This document shows, one piece after another, positions 43,810-52,524 of a stretch of DNA of 64,000 nucleotides. This DNA is from Microbispora siamensis. Lineage in GTDB: Bacteria > Actinomycetota > Actinomycetes > Streptosporangiales > Streptosporangiaceae. The stretch spans positions 62,001 through 126,000 of the forward strand of contig NZ_BOOF01000013.1 in NCBI RefSeq assembly GCF_016863095.1. Reading direction: 5' to 3'. The notes under the pieces were generated by a model. That model saw nothing but the letters and a program-made list of their open reading frames with translations. It did no database searches and was not told where the DNA came from. How positions within the stretch are numbered: position 1 is the first letter of the stretch; the number at the start of each line of letters is the position of its first letter. The position numbers and the translations under genes were made by a program.

Positions 43810-43870
43810 GCCGATCCGCGCCCCTTAATAGCCGCCAATTACCGTCACTTTCCCGAACTCACCGCAATTG

Positions 43871-43886
43871 ACTGACGACAGTCAGT
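43871..43886. promoter_or_regulatory. Inverted repeat ACTGAC-GACA-GTCAGT
   Basis: Six-base arms with a four-base gap, 13 bases before the Rpn-family remnant. It may be a repressor site or a transposon-related remnant. Confidence 0.3.
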
Positions 43887-43898
43887 AACGTCGCGGCC

Positions 43899-44278
43899 AT
43901 GCCAGGCTTCGATCACGAGATGCCGCTCGAGCTCATCCGCAACCGGCCGGAGACCGCACTGGAATTGCTGCGTCGCGCGCCGGGGGTCGACATCCCGCCC
44001 CACGCCGCTGCCCGCGTGTGACGGTCAAGCGTCTGGAGGAGATGGTGACCACCATTCAGGACTTCGAATACCTCGGCGAGAAGTACTTCTCCCACTGGCT
44101 GGCCAAAGGCGAGGTGAAAGGCGAGATCAAATCGATTTTTTCTGTGCTGGAGGCCCGAGGCCTGAAGATCTCCGACGACGCCCGCGAGCGCATCTGCCAG
44201 TGCGATGACCCGAACCAGCTGGACGCCTGGGTTCGCAGGGCCGTCACCGTGACCTCGGTCGACGAGCTGTTCGATTGA
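43899..44278 (+). pseudogene. Decayed Rpn/YhgA-type recombination-promoting nuclease (putative transposase), internal deletion
   Basis: Two fragments of one gene. Positions 43899-44021 read MPGFDHEMPLELIRNRPETA and on to residue 40, the N-terminus of the actinobacterial Rpn-like family. Positions 44018-44278, in another frame, read YLGEKYFSHWLAKGEVKGEI, then VLEARGLKISDDARERI and LDAWVRRAVTVTSVDELFD, the family C-terminus. Full-length members are about 290-300 residues, so roughly 170-180 central residues, including the PD-(D/E)XK nuclease core, are missing. No nuclease activity is expected; the C-terminal part could still be translated from the GTG at 44018. Recognition rests on family memory and is fairly firm. 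Confidence 0.78.
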
Positions 44279-44297
44279 AGGCGGCCCGGCCTGTGTG

Positions 44298-44316
44298 CCG
44301 GGGCGGGCCGCCCCGG
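44298..44316. terminator. Hairpin between convergent genes
   Basis: CCGGGGCG-GGC-CGCCCCGG, a perfect 8-bp stem with a three-base loop. It lies between the stops at 44278 and 44351 and could terminate either strand. Confidence 0.6.
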
Positions 44317-44350
44317 AGAAGTCACGCGGGGCGGCCCGGGTGTCAGTTCG

Positions 44351-45442
44351 TCAGGGGGTCCACCTGACGTTCGGGTTGAGGTGGCCGGTCCAGTTGAAGA
44401 CGGCCATGTTGTCCCACTGGTCGCCGGTGCCGTTGATGTTCGCCGGGTCCCAGCCGTTGCCGGGCACCGCGTACCAGGTCGGCTCCCAGTAGAAGACGCC
44501 GATGGCGCCCGCGTTGCGCGCCGTGTTCTGCACCGCCGTGAACTCGGCTCCCTGTCCCTGCCAGGTGAGGCCGTACCCCGAGCATCCCGACGTCACGGAG
44601 TTGCCCTCCCCGTCGGCGTTGTCGGGAGTGAACGGGTAGGCCGTCTCGGCGACGACGACCGGCTTGCCGTAGCGGGACCGCACGTCCGCGATCACGTTGT
44701 ACAGGTTGGCCAGCGTGCCGTGCCACATGCAGTAGTACGACAGTCCGGTGATGTCCCAGGACACGCCCTTGGCCCTGATGCCGTCGTAGAACCAGCGGGC
44801 GTTGGCGTCGCTGTCCGCGTCCGCGGTATGGATGATCACCTGGGTGCCGGAGTTGCACGCCTTGGTCGCGTTGTAGCCGGCCTTGAGCAGCAGGCTCAGG
44901 TTCGTGAAGTCGTTGTTGACGACCTTGCCGTCGTTCCACAGCATGCCGACGTTGATCTCGTTGCCGATCTGCACGCTGTCGGGAGTGGTCCCCTGTGCCT
45001 TGAGGCTGGAGCACACGTCGTAGGTGTAGTTGTAGACGTCGGTCTGGAGCTGGCCGATGCCGTGGCTCGCCCAGGCGGCGGGCTTGTACTGCTTGCCGGG
45101 ATCCGCCCAGGTGTCCGAGTAGTGGAAGTCGACCAGCAGCTTCAGCCCCTTGGCCTTCACCGTCTTGGCGTACTGCAGGACCTTGGCCTTGTTGTTGTAG
45201 CCGCTGACGGGGTTGTTCCAGATCCGCAGCCGGACGTAGTTGACGCCGATGCCCTTGAGGATGTCCAGCGGGTCCTTCTGGGTGCCGCTCGCGTCGTAGT
45301 ACTTCGCGCCCAGGTCGAGGGAGCGCTGCACGGAGGAGACGTCGGCGCCGAGCATGGTCAGTGTGGTGGCGGCGTGTGCCGGTTGTGCGGCGGGGAGCAC
45401 CGCGGCGGCGCACAGGACGAGCGCCGCGAGGAGTCTCTTCAT
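44351..45442 (-). CDS. GH53 arabinogalactan endo-beta-1,4-galactanase, secreted
   Basis: A 363-residue exported enzyme cutting beta-1,4-galactan (pectin type I side chains). The signal peptide is MKRLLAALVLCAAAVLPAAQ, with cleavage near AHA. The GH53 barrel shows GADVSSVQRSLDLGAKYYD, YVRLRIWNNP, acid/base Glu162 in QIGNEINVGM, and nucleophile Glu266 in VVVAETAYPF. There is no carbohydrate-binding module. GGAGGACCC precedes the ATG. Same strand as GH42, 110 bases downstream of it, so probably one transcript from the operator-bearing region near 47.6 kb. Confidence 0.96.
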   Translation of the reverse strand: MKRLLAALVLCAAAVLPAAQPAHAATTLTMLGADVSSVQRSLDLGAKYYDASGTQKDPLDILKGIGVNYVRLRIWNNPVSGYNNKAKVLQYAKTVKAKGLKLLVDFHYSDTWADPGKQYKPAAWASHGIGQLQTDVYNYTYDVCSSLKAQGTTPDSVQIGNEINVGMLWNDGKVVNNDFTNLSLLLKAGYNATKACNSGTQVIIHTADADSDANARWFYDGIRAKGVSWDITGLSYYCMWHGTLANLYNVIADVRSRYGKPVVVAETAYPFTPDNADGEGNSVTSGCSGYGLTWQGQGAEFTAVQNTARNAGAIGVFYWEPTWYAVPGNGWDPANINGTGDQWDNMAVFNWTGHLNPNVRWTP

Positions 45443-45552
45443 GGGTCCTCCGGTCGAGGAGAGGATGGGTGGACGCCCCCGAACCCCCGCCGTCACGAGG
45501 TCAGGTCGTCACGGCGAGGGAGCTTCACTACTTGGCGCGGCGCCGGGAGTGC

Positions 45553-47535
45553 TCATGTGCGGACGACCACGACGCCTCCGGCGGGCACCGTCGCCGAACC
45601 GTCGTACGCGGCGCCGTCGAGCACGCCCGTGCCGGTCACCCCGGTCACGGTCGCCGGCTCGTCGGCATGGTTGATGAGGAACACGTGGTCGCCCCTCCGT
45701 ACGAGTTCCAGCGTGTCGGGCAGGCCGCGCGGCCGGGACACGCCCGCGTGGTCGAGCACCCGGGCCACGAGCCCACGCAGGGCGGACTCGGCGTCCAGGG
45801 CGGTGGACACGTACCATGCGCTGCCTGCGCCCAGGTCGTGCCGGGTGACGGCGGGATGCCCGGCGTCCGGCCCGTCGGCGAACTCGTGCACGGCCCGCGC
45901 CCCCGCGAGCCGTACGCGTTCGGACCAGATCCGGCCGGTCGCGGACGAGGGCCGCAACACGATCGTCTCGTGCTCGCGGAGCGGGTGGAACTCCTCGACG
46001 GTCACACCGAGCACCTCGCGCAGCGCCCCGGGGTACGGCCCCGGGTGGATGGTGTCGTTCTCGTCCACGATGCCGGAGAAGTACGACACGAGCAGGTGCC
46101 CGCCCGCCTCCACGTAGCGGTGCAGGTTCTTCGCCGGCGCCTCGCCGAGCAGGTAGGAACTGGGCGCGACGACCAGCCGGTACGGCGACAGGTCGGCCGA
46201 CGGGTGGACGAAGTCGACGGTGACGTGCTCGCGCCACAGCGCCTCGTAGTAGGCCTCGATCCGTTCCCGGAAGCGCAGGTCGGCCGAGGGCCGCCACTCG
46301 AATTCGAGCGCCCAGTAGGACTCCCAGTCCCACACCACGGCGACCTCGGCCGTCACCCGCGCGCCCCTGACCCCGGCGAGCCTGCGCAGGTCCGCGCCGA
46401 GCGCGACCACGTCGCGCCAGACCTGAGAGTCGGCGCCGGCGTGCGGCACCATCGCCGAGTGGAACTTCTCCGCGCCGTATCGGGAGGCGCGCCACTGGAA
46501 GAACATCGCCGAATCGGAGCCGCGCGCCACATGGGCGAGGGTGTTGCGGCGCATCTCCCCCGGCCGTTTGGCGAGGTTGCGCGGCTGCCAGTTGACCGCG
46601 CCCGTCGAGTGCTCCATCAGCATCCAGGGACGCCCCCCGGCCACCGATCTGGTCAGGTCGGCGGCCATGGCGAGCTCGATGTGCGGGTCGGCCCGGCCCG
46701 AGTCGAGATAGTGGTCGTTGGCGACCACGTCGACCTCCGCCGCCCAGCGCCAGTAGTCCATGGGCTTGCAGTTGGGGATCATGAAGTTGGTCGTGACGGG
46801 CAGGTCGCTGAACCGCCGGATCGTGTCACGCTCCCTGCGGAAGCAGGCGATGTGCGCGTCGACCGAGAACCGCATGAAGTCGAGCTGGAGCCCGGTGAGC
46901 AGGCCGACCGGCGCGGTGACGGGCGGCTCGACCTCCTCGAACGAGCCGTAGGTCAGGCCCCAGAAGGTGGTGCCCCAGGCGGCGTTGAGCGCGCCCACGT
47001 CTCCGTACCTGTCCCGCAGCCACGCGCGGAACGCCTCGGCCGAGGTCGGGCAGTAGCAGTGGGCGTTGGCCCAGCCGTACTCGTTGTGCACGTGCCACAT
47101 CGCCAAGGCGGGGTGGCCGGCGTACCGCGCGGCGAGGGCGGCGACGACCCGCTCGGACGCCGCGGCGTAGTCGGGTGAGCTGGGGCAGAAGCTGTGCCGG
47201 GAGCCGCCGCCGAGCACGTGGCCCTCCCGGTCCACCAGCCGGCTGCCGGGGTAGCGGCGGCGGAACCACGTGGGCGGAGACGAGGTGGGGGTGGCGAGGT
47301 CGGCGTACACCCCGGCCGAGTGCAGCAGGTCGAGGATCCGGTCGAGCCGGGAGAAGTCGTACTCGCCCTCCTGCGGCTCGATCAGTCCCCAGTTGAAGAC
47401 CCCGACGGTGACCAGGTTCACCCCGGCCTCGCGCATCAGGCGGACGTCCTCCCGCCACACCTCCTCCGGCCACTGCTCGGGGTTGTAGTCCCCGCCGTAG
47501 GCGAGGCCCTCGGGCAGGACGGGATATCCGGGCAC
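45553..47535 (-). CDS. GH42 beta-galactosidase, intracellular
   Basis: A 660-residue cytosolic beta-galactosidase that would split imported galacto-oligosaccharides. Acid/base Glu152 is in HVHNEYG, and nucleophile Glu308 in MLMEHS. The N-terminal GGDYNPEQWPEEVWREDV and the trimerisation domain after about 390 are typical of GH42. The GTG start has GGGGGAGA right before it. It is divergent from the galacto-oligosaccharide importer with 205 bases between; the near-palindrome at 47557 overlaps its probable promoter. Confidence 0.96.
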   Translation of the reverse strand: MPGYPVLPEGLAYGGDYNPEQWPEEVWREDVRLMREAGVNLVTVGVFNWGLIEPQEGEYDFSRLDRILDLLHSAGVYADLATPTSSPPTWFRRRYPGSRLVDREGHVLGGGSRHSFCPSSPDYAAASERVVAALAARYAGHPALAMWHVHNEYGWANAHCYCPTSAEAFRAWLRDRYGDVGALNAAWGTTFWGLTYGSFEEVEPPVTAPVGLLTGLQLDFMRFSVDAHIACFRRERDTIRRFSDLPVTTNFMIPNCKPMDYWRWAAEVDVVANDHYLDSGRADPHIELAMAADLTRSVAGGRPWMLMEHSTGAVNWQPRNLAKRPGEMRRNTLAHVARGSDSAMFFQWRASRYGAEKFHSAMVPHAGADSQVWRDVVALGADLRRLAGVRGARVTAEVAVVWDWESYWALEFEWRPSADLRFRERIEAYYEALWREHVTVDFVHPSADLSPYRLVVAPSSYLLGEAPAKNLHRYVEAGGHLLVSYFSGIVDENDTIHPGPYPGALREVLGVTVEEFHPLREHETIVLRPSSATGRIWSERVRLAGARAVHEFADGPDAGHPAVTRHDLGAGSAWYVSTALDAESALRGLVARVLDHAGVSRPRGLPDTLELVRRGDHVFLINHADEPATVTGVTGTGVLDGAAYDGSATVPAGGVVVVRT

Positions 47536-47556
47536 GTCTCCCCCTCGATTCTGCTT

Positions 47557-47572
47557 CTGTGAACGTGCACAG
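47557..47572. promoter_or_regulatory. LacI-type operator, GH42 side (CTGTGAACGTGCACAG)
   Basis: A 16-bp near-palindrome with one mismatched pair and the central CG. It shares CTGTGAACG and the final CAG with the site at 47680, and lies 21 bases before the GH42 start. Confidence 0.7.
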
Positions 47573-47652
47573 TAGCGCAGAACCGTCCCCCCGAGAAGGA
47601 TCTACCGATCCGTGCTGATCAGCGAGGTCCGTTAACAACCGCGTAACGACCA

Positions 47653-47658
47653 TTGACA
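47653..47658 (+). promoter_or_regulatory. -35 box TTGACA of the importer promoter
   Basis: A perfect TTGACA. About 17 bases later the -10 position (CAGTCT, 47676-47681) is weak and overlaps the operator at 47680, which fits repression by blocking polymerase. Confidence 0.45.
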
Positions 47659-47679
47659 CCACGGAAGGGACCTTTCAGT

Positions 47680-47695
47680 CTGTGAACGCTCCCAG
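47680..47695. promoter_or_regulatory. LacI-type operator, importer side (CTGTGAACGCTCCCAG)
   Basis: The second copy of the 16-bp element, with six of eight half-site positions symmetric. It lies 45 bases before the binding-protein ATG, downstream of the -35 box. Confidence 0.65.
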
Positions 47696-47740
47696 ACGTT
47701 CCAGCCTCTTATCCCCCTCCCCACCCGCCTGGAGGAACAT

Positions 47741-49057
47741 ATGCGCGTCAACCGGTTAGCAGTGGCGGCGGTCGCGATCCTCGCCACCGCGCTCTCCACG
47801 GCCTGCTCGGGCGGCTCCGACGAGCCGTCCGGCCAGGCCGCGAGCCAGAGCGCGGCGCCGGCCGGCCCGGTGAAGCTGACCTACTGGACCTGGGTCCCGA
47901 ACATGGACAAGATCGTCACGGCGTGGAACCAGGCCCACCCCGACATCCAGGTCACGGTCAGCAAGCAGGCGGGCGGCGACGACGCGGCGGCCAAGTTCCT
48001 CACCGCCGCGAAGGCGGGCAACCCGCCCGACCTGGTCCAGGCCGAGTATCAGATGCTGCCCTCGTTCGTCGCCGCCGACGCCGTGGCCGACCTCAAGGCG
48101 GAGACCGCGCAGGCGAAGGCCGAGTTCAGTGCGGGCATCTGGGGGCTGGTGACCCTCGGCACCGACGCCGTCTACGCGGTGCCCCAGGACAGCGGGCCGA
48201 TGATGCTCTACTACCGGAAGGACCTGTTCGCGAAGTACGGCATCGAGGTGCCGAAGACCTGGGACGAGTACGCCGAGGCCGCCCGCGCCGTGCACAGGAA
48301 GGACCCCAAGGTCTTCCTCGGCACGTTCTCCAGCAAGGACCCGGGCTGGTTCGCCGGGCTCTCCCAGCAGGCGGGCGCGCAGTGGTGGTCGATCAGCGGC
48401 GACGCGTGGAAGGTCGCGGTGAACGACGAGGCCACCAAGAAGGTCGCCTCCTACTGGGGCGGCCTGGTGAAGGAGGGCGTCATCGACGGCATGCCCTACT
48501 TCACCCCCGAGTGGAACAAGGCGCTCAACGACGGCAGGCTGCTCACCTGGCCGTCGGCCGTGTGGGGCCCGGGCGTGCTGTCGAGCAACGCGCCGAAGGC
48601 CAAGGGTAAGTGGGCCATCGCGCCGCTGCCGCAGTGGAACGCGGGTGAGAACCACAGCGGCTTCTGGGGCGGCTCCTCCACCGCCGTCGCCGCCAAGTCG
48701 CCCAACAAGGCGGCCGCCGCGAAGTTCGCCACCTGGCTGAACACCGACCCGCAGGCGCTCGGGCTGCTGATCAAGGAGGGCGCGGTCTACCCGGCCTCCA
48801 CCAAGGGCGCCGCGCTGATGACCGAGGCTCCCGACTACTTCTCCAACCAGCCCGACTTCTGGAAGCAGGCGGCCGACATCGGCGCCACCGCCCGCGGCTT
48901 CACCTTCGGCCCCAACGTGGGCGTGACGTACAACGCGTACAAGGACGCCTTCGATAAGGCCGTCGCCGCCAAGTCCGACTTCGCCGCCGCCGTCCAGAGC
49001 ATGCAGGACGCCACCGTCGCCGACATGCAGAAGTCCGGCTTCACCCTCGCGCAGTGA
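47741..49057 (+). CDS. ABC transporter sugar-binding lipoprotein, probable galacto-oligosaccharide
   Basis: A 438-residue lipoprotein. The signal is MRVNRLAVAAVAILATALS with lipobox STAC-SG. Family 1 binding-protein features are LTYWTWVPNMDKIVTAWNQA, ADAVADLKAE and a Trp-rich cleft (WWSISGDAWK, GFWGGSS). GGAGGAAC precedes the ATG. First gene of a four-gene operon; its stop overlaps the next start as GTGA. The divergent galactanase and beta-galactosidase argue for a beta-1,4-galacto-oligosaccharide ligand. Confidence 0.95.
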   Translation: MRVNRLAVAAVAILATALSTACSGGSDEPSGQAASQSAAPAGPVKLTYWTWVPNMDKIVTAWNQAHPDIQVTVSKQAGGDDAAAKFLTAAKAGNPPDLVQAEYQMLPSFVAADAVADLKAETAQAKAEFSAGIWGLVTLGTDAVYAVPQDSGPMMLYYRKDLFAKYGIEVPKTWDEYAEAARAVHRKDPKVFLGTFSSKDPGWFAGLSQQAGAQWWSISGDAWKVAVNDEATKKVASYWGGLVKEGVIDGMPYFTPEWNKALNDGRLLTWPSAVWGPGVLSSNAPKAKGKWAIAPLPQWNAGENHSGFWGGSSTAVAAKSPNKAAAAKFATWLNTDPQALGLLIKEGAVYPASTKGAALMTEAPDYFSNQPDFWKQAADIGATARGFTFGPNVGVTYNAYKDAFDKAVAAKSDFAAAVQSMQDATVADMQKSGFTLAQ

Positions 49058-49956
49058 CGATGCGATCTCCGAAGAAGGGCGCCCGCGCCGGCCGCGCGGG
49101 CGCCGTGCCCTACCTGTTCCTCGCCCCGGCGATGGCGCTGTTCGCGCTCTTCATGGCCCTGCCCATCGGCTACACGATCTATCTGAGCCTGCGCCGCACC
49201 AAGGTCTCCGGCCTCGGCCTCGGCAAGGGGGCCCGCACGGAGGTCTTCGCCGGGCTCGCCAACTACGCCGCAGCCGTCGGCGACGGCGAGCTGTGGGCCG
49301 GTTGGCTGCGCGTTATCGCGTACGGGGCGCTCGTGCTCGCGCTGATGCTGGGGCTCGCCCTCGTGTTCGCGCTGATGCTCGACGCGGCGCACGTGCGGCT
49401 CGCCCGCCTCACCCGAATTTCGATCTTCCTGCCGTACGCCGTGCCGGGCGTGGCGGCGACGCTGATGTGGGGCTTCCTCTACCTGCCGAGCCTCAGCCCG
49501 TTCGGCGAGCACCCGTTCCTGAGCGCCGACCTGGTGACGTTCTCGATGGCGAACGTGGCGGTCTGGGGCGGCACCGGCTTCAACATGCTGGTGCTCTACA
49601 CGAACCTGCGGGCCGTGCCGCGGGAGTACTACGAGGCGGCCAGGATCGACGGCGCGAGCGAACTGGGCATCGCGTTGCGCATCAAGATCCCGATCCTGGT
49701 GCCGTCGATCATCCTGACCACCGTGTTCTCCGTCATCGCGACCGTCCAGGTGTTCACGGAACCGACCACCCTGCGGCCGCTGACGAACACGATCAGCTCG
49801 ACCTGGAGCCCCTTGATGAAGGTGTACCGCGACGCGTTCGTCACCGGCGACCTGTACTCGGCCGCCGCGACGTCCATGGTGATCGCCGGGATCTCCCTCG
49901 TGCTGTCGTTCGGTTTCCTGCGGGTCGTGAAGAACCGCGCGTTCGGGGAGAGCTGA
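49054..49956 (+). CDS. Carbohydrate ABC transporter permease (MalF type)
   Basis: A 300-residue protein with six helices, beginning near AVPYLFLAPAMALFALFMAL. The EAA loop is YYEAARIDGASELGIALRIK. The GTG at 49054 overlaps the binding-protein stop; the ATG at 49060 is an alternative. It pairs with the next permease. The ATPase is not encoded here and is expected to be a shared MsiK-type subunit. Confidence 0.95.
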   Translation: MTMRSPKKGARAGRAGAVPYLFLAPAMALFALFMALPIGYTIYLSLRRTKVSGLGLGKGARTEVFAGLANYAAAVGDGELWAGWLRVIAYGALVLALMLGLALVFALMLDAAHVRLARLTRISIFLPYAVPGVAATLMWGFLYLPSLSPFGEHPFLSADLVTFSMANVAVWGGTGFNMLVLYTNLRAVPREYYEAARIDGASELGIALRIKIPILVPSIILTTVFSVIATVQVFTEPTTLRPLTNTISSTWSPLMKVYRDAFVTGDLYSAAATSMVIAGISLVLSFGFLRVVKNRAFGES

Positions 49957-50837
49957 TGGCCGCCACCGCACTGCCGAGGACCCGCGGGCACGCCCGTCCG
50001 TCGGCGCGCCGTCCGCTGGGGATCGTGCCGACCGGCGTGCTCGTGCTGGGCGCGATCTACACCCTGTTCCCGGTGAGCTGGGTGGTGGTCGCGGCCACCA
50101 AGTCCAAGGCCGAGCTGTTCTCCACCTCGACCTTCGCGCCCGGCACCGGCCTGCTGTCCAACCTGGCCGACCTGTTCGCCTACCGCGACGGCGTCTTCTG
50201 GCTCTGGCTGCTCAACACGGTCCTGTACGCCGGGGGCGGCGCGGTGCTGTCGACCGCGGTGTCCACGATCTCGGGGTACACGCTGGCGAAGTACTCATTC
50301 CCCGGCCGCGGCCTGATCTTCAACCTGCTCATCGGCGGCATCCTGGTGCCGTCGGTCGTGCTGGCGATCCCGCAGTATCTGCTGTTCTCCAAGGCCGGCC
50401 TGGCCGACACGTACTGGTCGGTGCTGCTGCCCCAGATCCTGCACCCGTACAGCATCTATCTGGCCAGGATCTACTCGCAGGCGGCGATCCCCGGCTCGCT
50501 GCTGGAGGCGGGCCGGCTGGACGGCGCGGGCGAGTGGCGGCTGTTCCGCCAGGTGGCGCTGCCGCTGCTGACGCCGGGCATGGCGACGATCTTCCTGTTC
50601 CAGTTCGTCGCGATCTGGAACAACTTCCTGTTGCCGTTCATCATGCTGGGCGACGACCACAGGTTCCCGCTGACGGTGGGCCTCTACACGCTGCTCGCGG
50701 CGGGCGCCAACCAGCCGTCGCTGTACAACCTGATCATCACGGGGACGATGCTGTCGCTCATCCCGCTGATCGCGCTGTTCCTCACGATGCAGCGCTACTG
50801 GCGTACGGACCTGTCCGGCGGGGCCGTGAAAAGCTGA
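49956..50837 (+). CDS. Carbohydrate ABC transporter permease (MalG type)
   Basis: A 293-residue protein with six helices. The EAA loop is LLEAGRLDGAGEWRLFRQVA (second Ala replaced by Gly) and the C-terminus is RTDLSGGAVKS. The ATG overlaps the upstream stop as TGATG, so translation is coupled. It completes the galacto-oligosaccharide importer. Confidence 0.95.
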   Translation: MAATALPRTRGHARPSARRPLGIVPTGVLVLGAIYTLFPVSWVVVAATKSKAELFSTSTFAPGTGLLSNLADLFAYRDGVFWLWLLNTVLYAGGGAVLSTAVSTISGYTLAKYSFPGRGLIFNLLIGGILVPSVVLAIPQYLLFSKAGLADTYWSVLLPQILHPYSIYLARIYSQAAIPGSLLEAGRLDGAGEWRLFRQVALPLLTPGMATIFLFQFVAIWNNFLLPFIMLGDDHRFPLTVGLYTLLAAGANQPSLYNLIITGTMLSLIPLIALFLTMQRYWRTDLSGGAVKS

Positions 50838-50881
50838 TGAGCGCGGGGGAACACGCTGATCGGCGGGGGGAAAATACGACC

Positions 50882-51883
50882 ATGGCGAAGCGTCCGACCA
50901 TTCACGACGTGGCCGCGGCGGCGGGCGTCTCCCGGGGCACCGTCTCCCGGGTGCTCAACGACGACCGGTACGTGAGCCCGGCCGCCCACGCCGCCGTCCG
51001 CCGGGCCATCGCCGAGACGGGCTACATCGTCAACCGCAACGCCCGCAGCCTGGTCACCCAGCGCACCGGGTCGGTGGTGATGGTGCTGTCCGAGCCGCAC
51101 GAGAAGGTCTTCGAGGATCCGAACTACAGCACCACCATCCGCACGGCCATCAGGCGGCTCGGCGAGCGGGACGTCTCCCTGGTCATCATGCTGGCCGGGG
51201 ACGACGGCGACCGCGAGCGCGTGGTGCGCTACGTGCGCGGCGGCCACGCCGACGGCGTGCTGCTGATGTCCACGCACGCGGGCGACCCGATGGTGGACGA
51301 GCTGGAGTCGATGCGCATCCCCGCGGTCGCCTGCGGGGCCGTCGTCGGGAAGGAGAACGTGATCCCCTACGCGGCGGCCGACGACCGCGAGGGCGCCCGG
51401 CAGATGACCCGCTACCTGGTCGAGCAGGGCCGCAGGAAGATCGCCACGATCACCGGCCCGATGGACACCCCCGGCGGCATCCAGCGCCTGGAGGGCTTCG
51501 CCGACGTGCTCGGCAGGAAGGCATCCAGGAAGCTCATCGAGCACGGCGACTGGACCCAGCTCAGCGGCGAGAGCGCGATGGCGCGGCTGCTCGAGCGCAC
51601 CCCCGACCTCGACGCGGTCTTCGTGGCCTCCGACCTCATGGCGGCCGGCGCGCTGTCCACGCTGCGTGCGGCCGGACGCCGGGTGCCCGACGACGTGGCC
51701 GTGGGCGGCTTCGACGACTCGTCGGTGGCCGCCACCACGCACCCGCCGCTCACCACGATCCGCCAGCCGCTCGCCGACGTCGCGGAGGAGACCGTACGGC
51801 TGCTGCTCGCGCTCATCGACGGAGGCGGCCCGGTGGACCCGGTGATCCTGCCCACCCGCCTCATCGTGAGGGAGTCGGCCTAG
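50882..51883 (+). CDS. LacI family regulator of the galactan cluster
   Basis: A 333-residue repressor. The helix-turn-helix is TIHDVAAAAGVSRGTVSRVL, the hinge NARSLVTQRTGSV, and the sugar-binding domain shows VFVASDLMAAGALSTLRAAG and VAVGGFDDSSVA. The ATG at 50882 follows GGGGGG by about 12 bases; an in-frame ATG at 50837 overlapping the permease stop would add 15 residues. Expected to bind the two CTGTGAACG-containing operators at 47557 and 47680 and to release on galacto-oligosaccharide, in the way of GanR-type regulators; target choice is inferred from position. Confidence 0.94.
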   Translation: MAKRPTIHDVAAAAGVSRGTVSRVLNDDRYVSPAAHAAVRRAIAETGYIVNRNARSLVTQRTGSVVMVLSEPHEKVFEDPNYSTTIRTAIRRLGERDVSLVIMLAGDDGDRERVVRYVRGGHADGVLLMSTHAGDPMVDELESMRIPAVACGAVVGKENVIPYAAADDREGARQMTRYLVEQGRRKIATITGPMDTPGGIQRLEGFADVLGRKASRKLIEHGDWTQLSGESAMARLLERTPDLDAVFVASDLMAAGALSTLRAAGRRVPDDVAVGGFDDSSVAATTHPPLTTIRQPLADVAEETVRLLLALIDGGGPVDPVILPTRLIVRESA

Positions 51884-51923
51884 CACCGATCCGTGCTCGC
51901 CCTGGGGAACCCTTCGCCGGCGG

Positions 51924-52418
51924 TCAGCCCCTGATCGGCAGGGCCGCACGGGCGACGGCCAGGCGTTCGGCCTCTTCGCGCTCGGCGGCCTCCTGCTCGG
52001 CGGCCACGCGCCGGTCGTACGCGGCGCGGGCCGCGGCGATGGCGTTCTGGTGCTCCTCGGTCCAGACGACCAGGGCACGGATGGTGGCGTGCAGAGTCGC
52101 GCCCATCGGCGTCAGCGCGTAGTCCACACGCGGCGGGACGGTCGGGTGCACCGTCCGGCTCACCAGCCCGTCGCGTTCGAGATGCCGCAGCGTGCGGGCC
52201 AGCATCCGCTGGCTGACCCCGTCGATCGCGCGGCGCAACTCGGTGAAGCGCAGGCTCCGCTTGTCGAGCAGCGCGATCACCAGCAGCGACCACTTGTCGG
52301 CGATGCGGTCGAGGATCTGCCGCACCTCGCAGTCCGCGCGCTGGTCCCATTGGAGGACGTCGTCGTCGACGCCGGTATCCGCGCAGTAACCGAGGGACTC
52401 GAAAGTGCCTTCTTCCAT
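51924..52418 (-). CDS. HxlR-type winged-helix regulator
   Basis: A 164-residue MarR/HxlR family protein. Core motifs: DCEVRQILDRIADKWSLLVI, LRFTELRRAIDGVSQRML, TLRHLERDGLVSRTVHP, and YALTPMGATLHATI. Cys30 lies at the position of the redox/aldehyde-sensing Cys found in this family. A Glu/Ala-rich helical tail follows. It is divergent from the MFS exporter at 52525, which it probably controls; the 9-bp inverted repeat at 52476-52502 lies between them. Confidence 0.92.
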   Translation of the reverse strand: MEEGTFESLGYCADTGVDDDVLQWDQRADCEVRQILDRIADKWSLLVIALLDKRSLRFTELRRAIDGVSQRMLARTLRHLERDGLVSRTVHPTVPPRVDYALTPMGATLHATIRALVVWTEEHQNAIAAARAAYDRRVAAEQEAAEREEAERLAVARAALPIRG

Positions 52419-52475
52419 GGTCACCGATGGTGCCCGACGATGCAGTCGGTTACAAGAGGGAACCGGCAGGCACTC

Positions 52476-52502
52476 GGGGAACCGCTCCGGGACCGGTTCC
52501 CC
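52476..52502. promoter_or_regulatory. Inverted repeat GGGGAACCG-N9-CGGTTCCCC
   Basis: Perfect 9-base arms around a nine-base spacer, 22 bases before the MFS start. It is a candidate HxlR operator or a leader hairpin masking translation. Confidence 0.55.
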
Positions 52503-52524
52503 GACGAGATGGAGCCGGACTCCG

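Noticed and set aside
50837-50881. Alternative LacI start at the ATG overlapping the permease stop
   Set aside because: The extra 15 residues (SAGEHADRRGENTT) are not LacI-like and the ATG at 50882 gives the normal MAKRPTIHDV start; it remains possible because of the coupling overlap.
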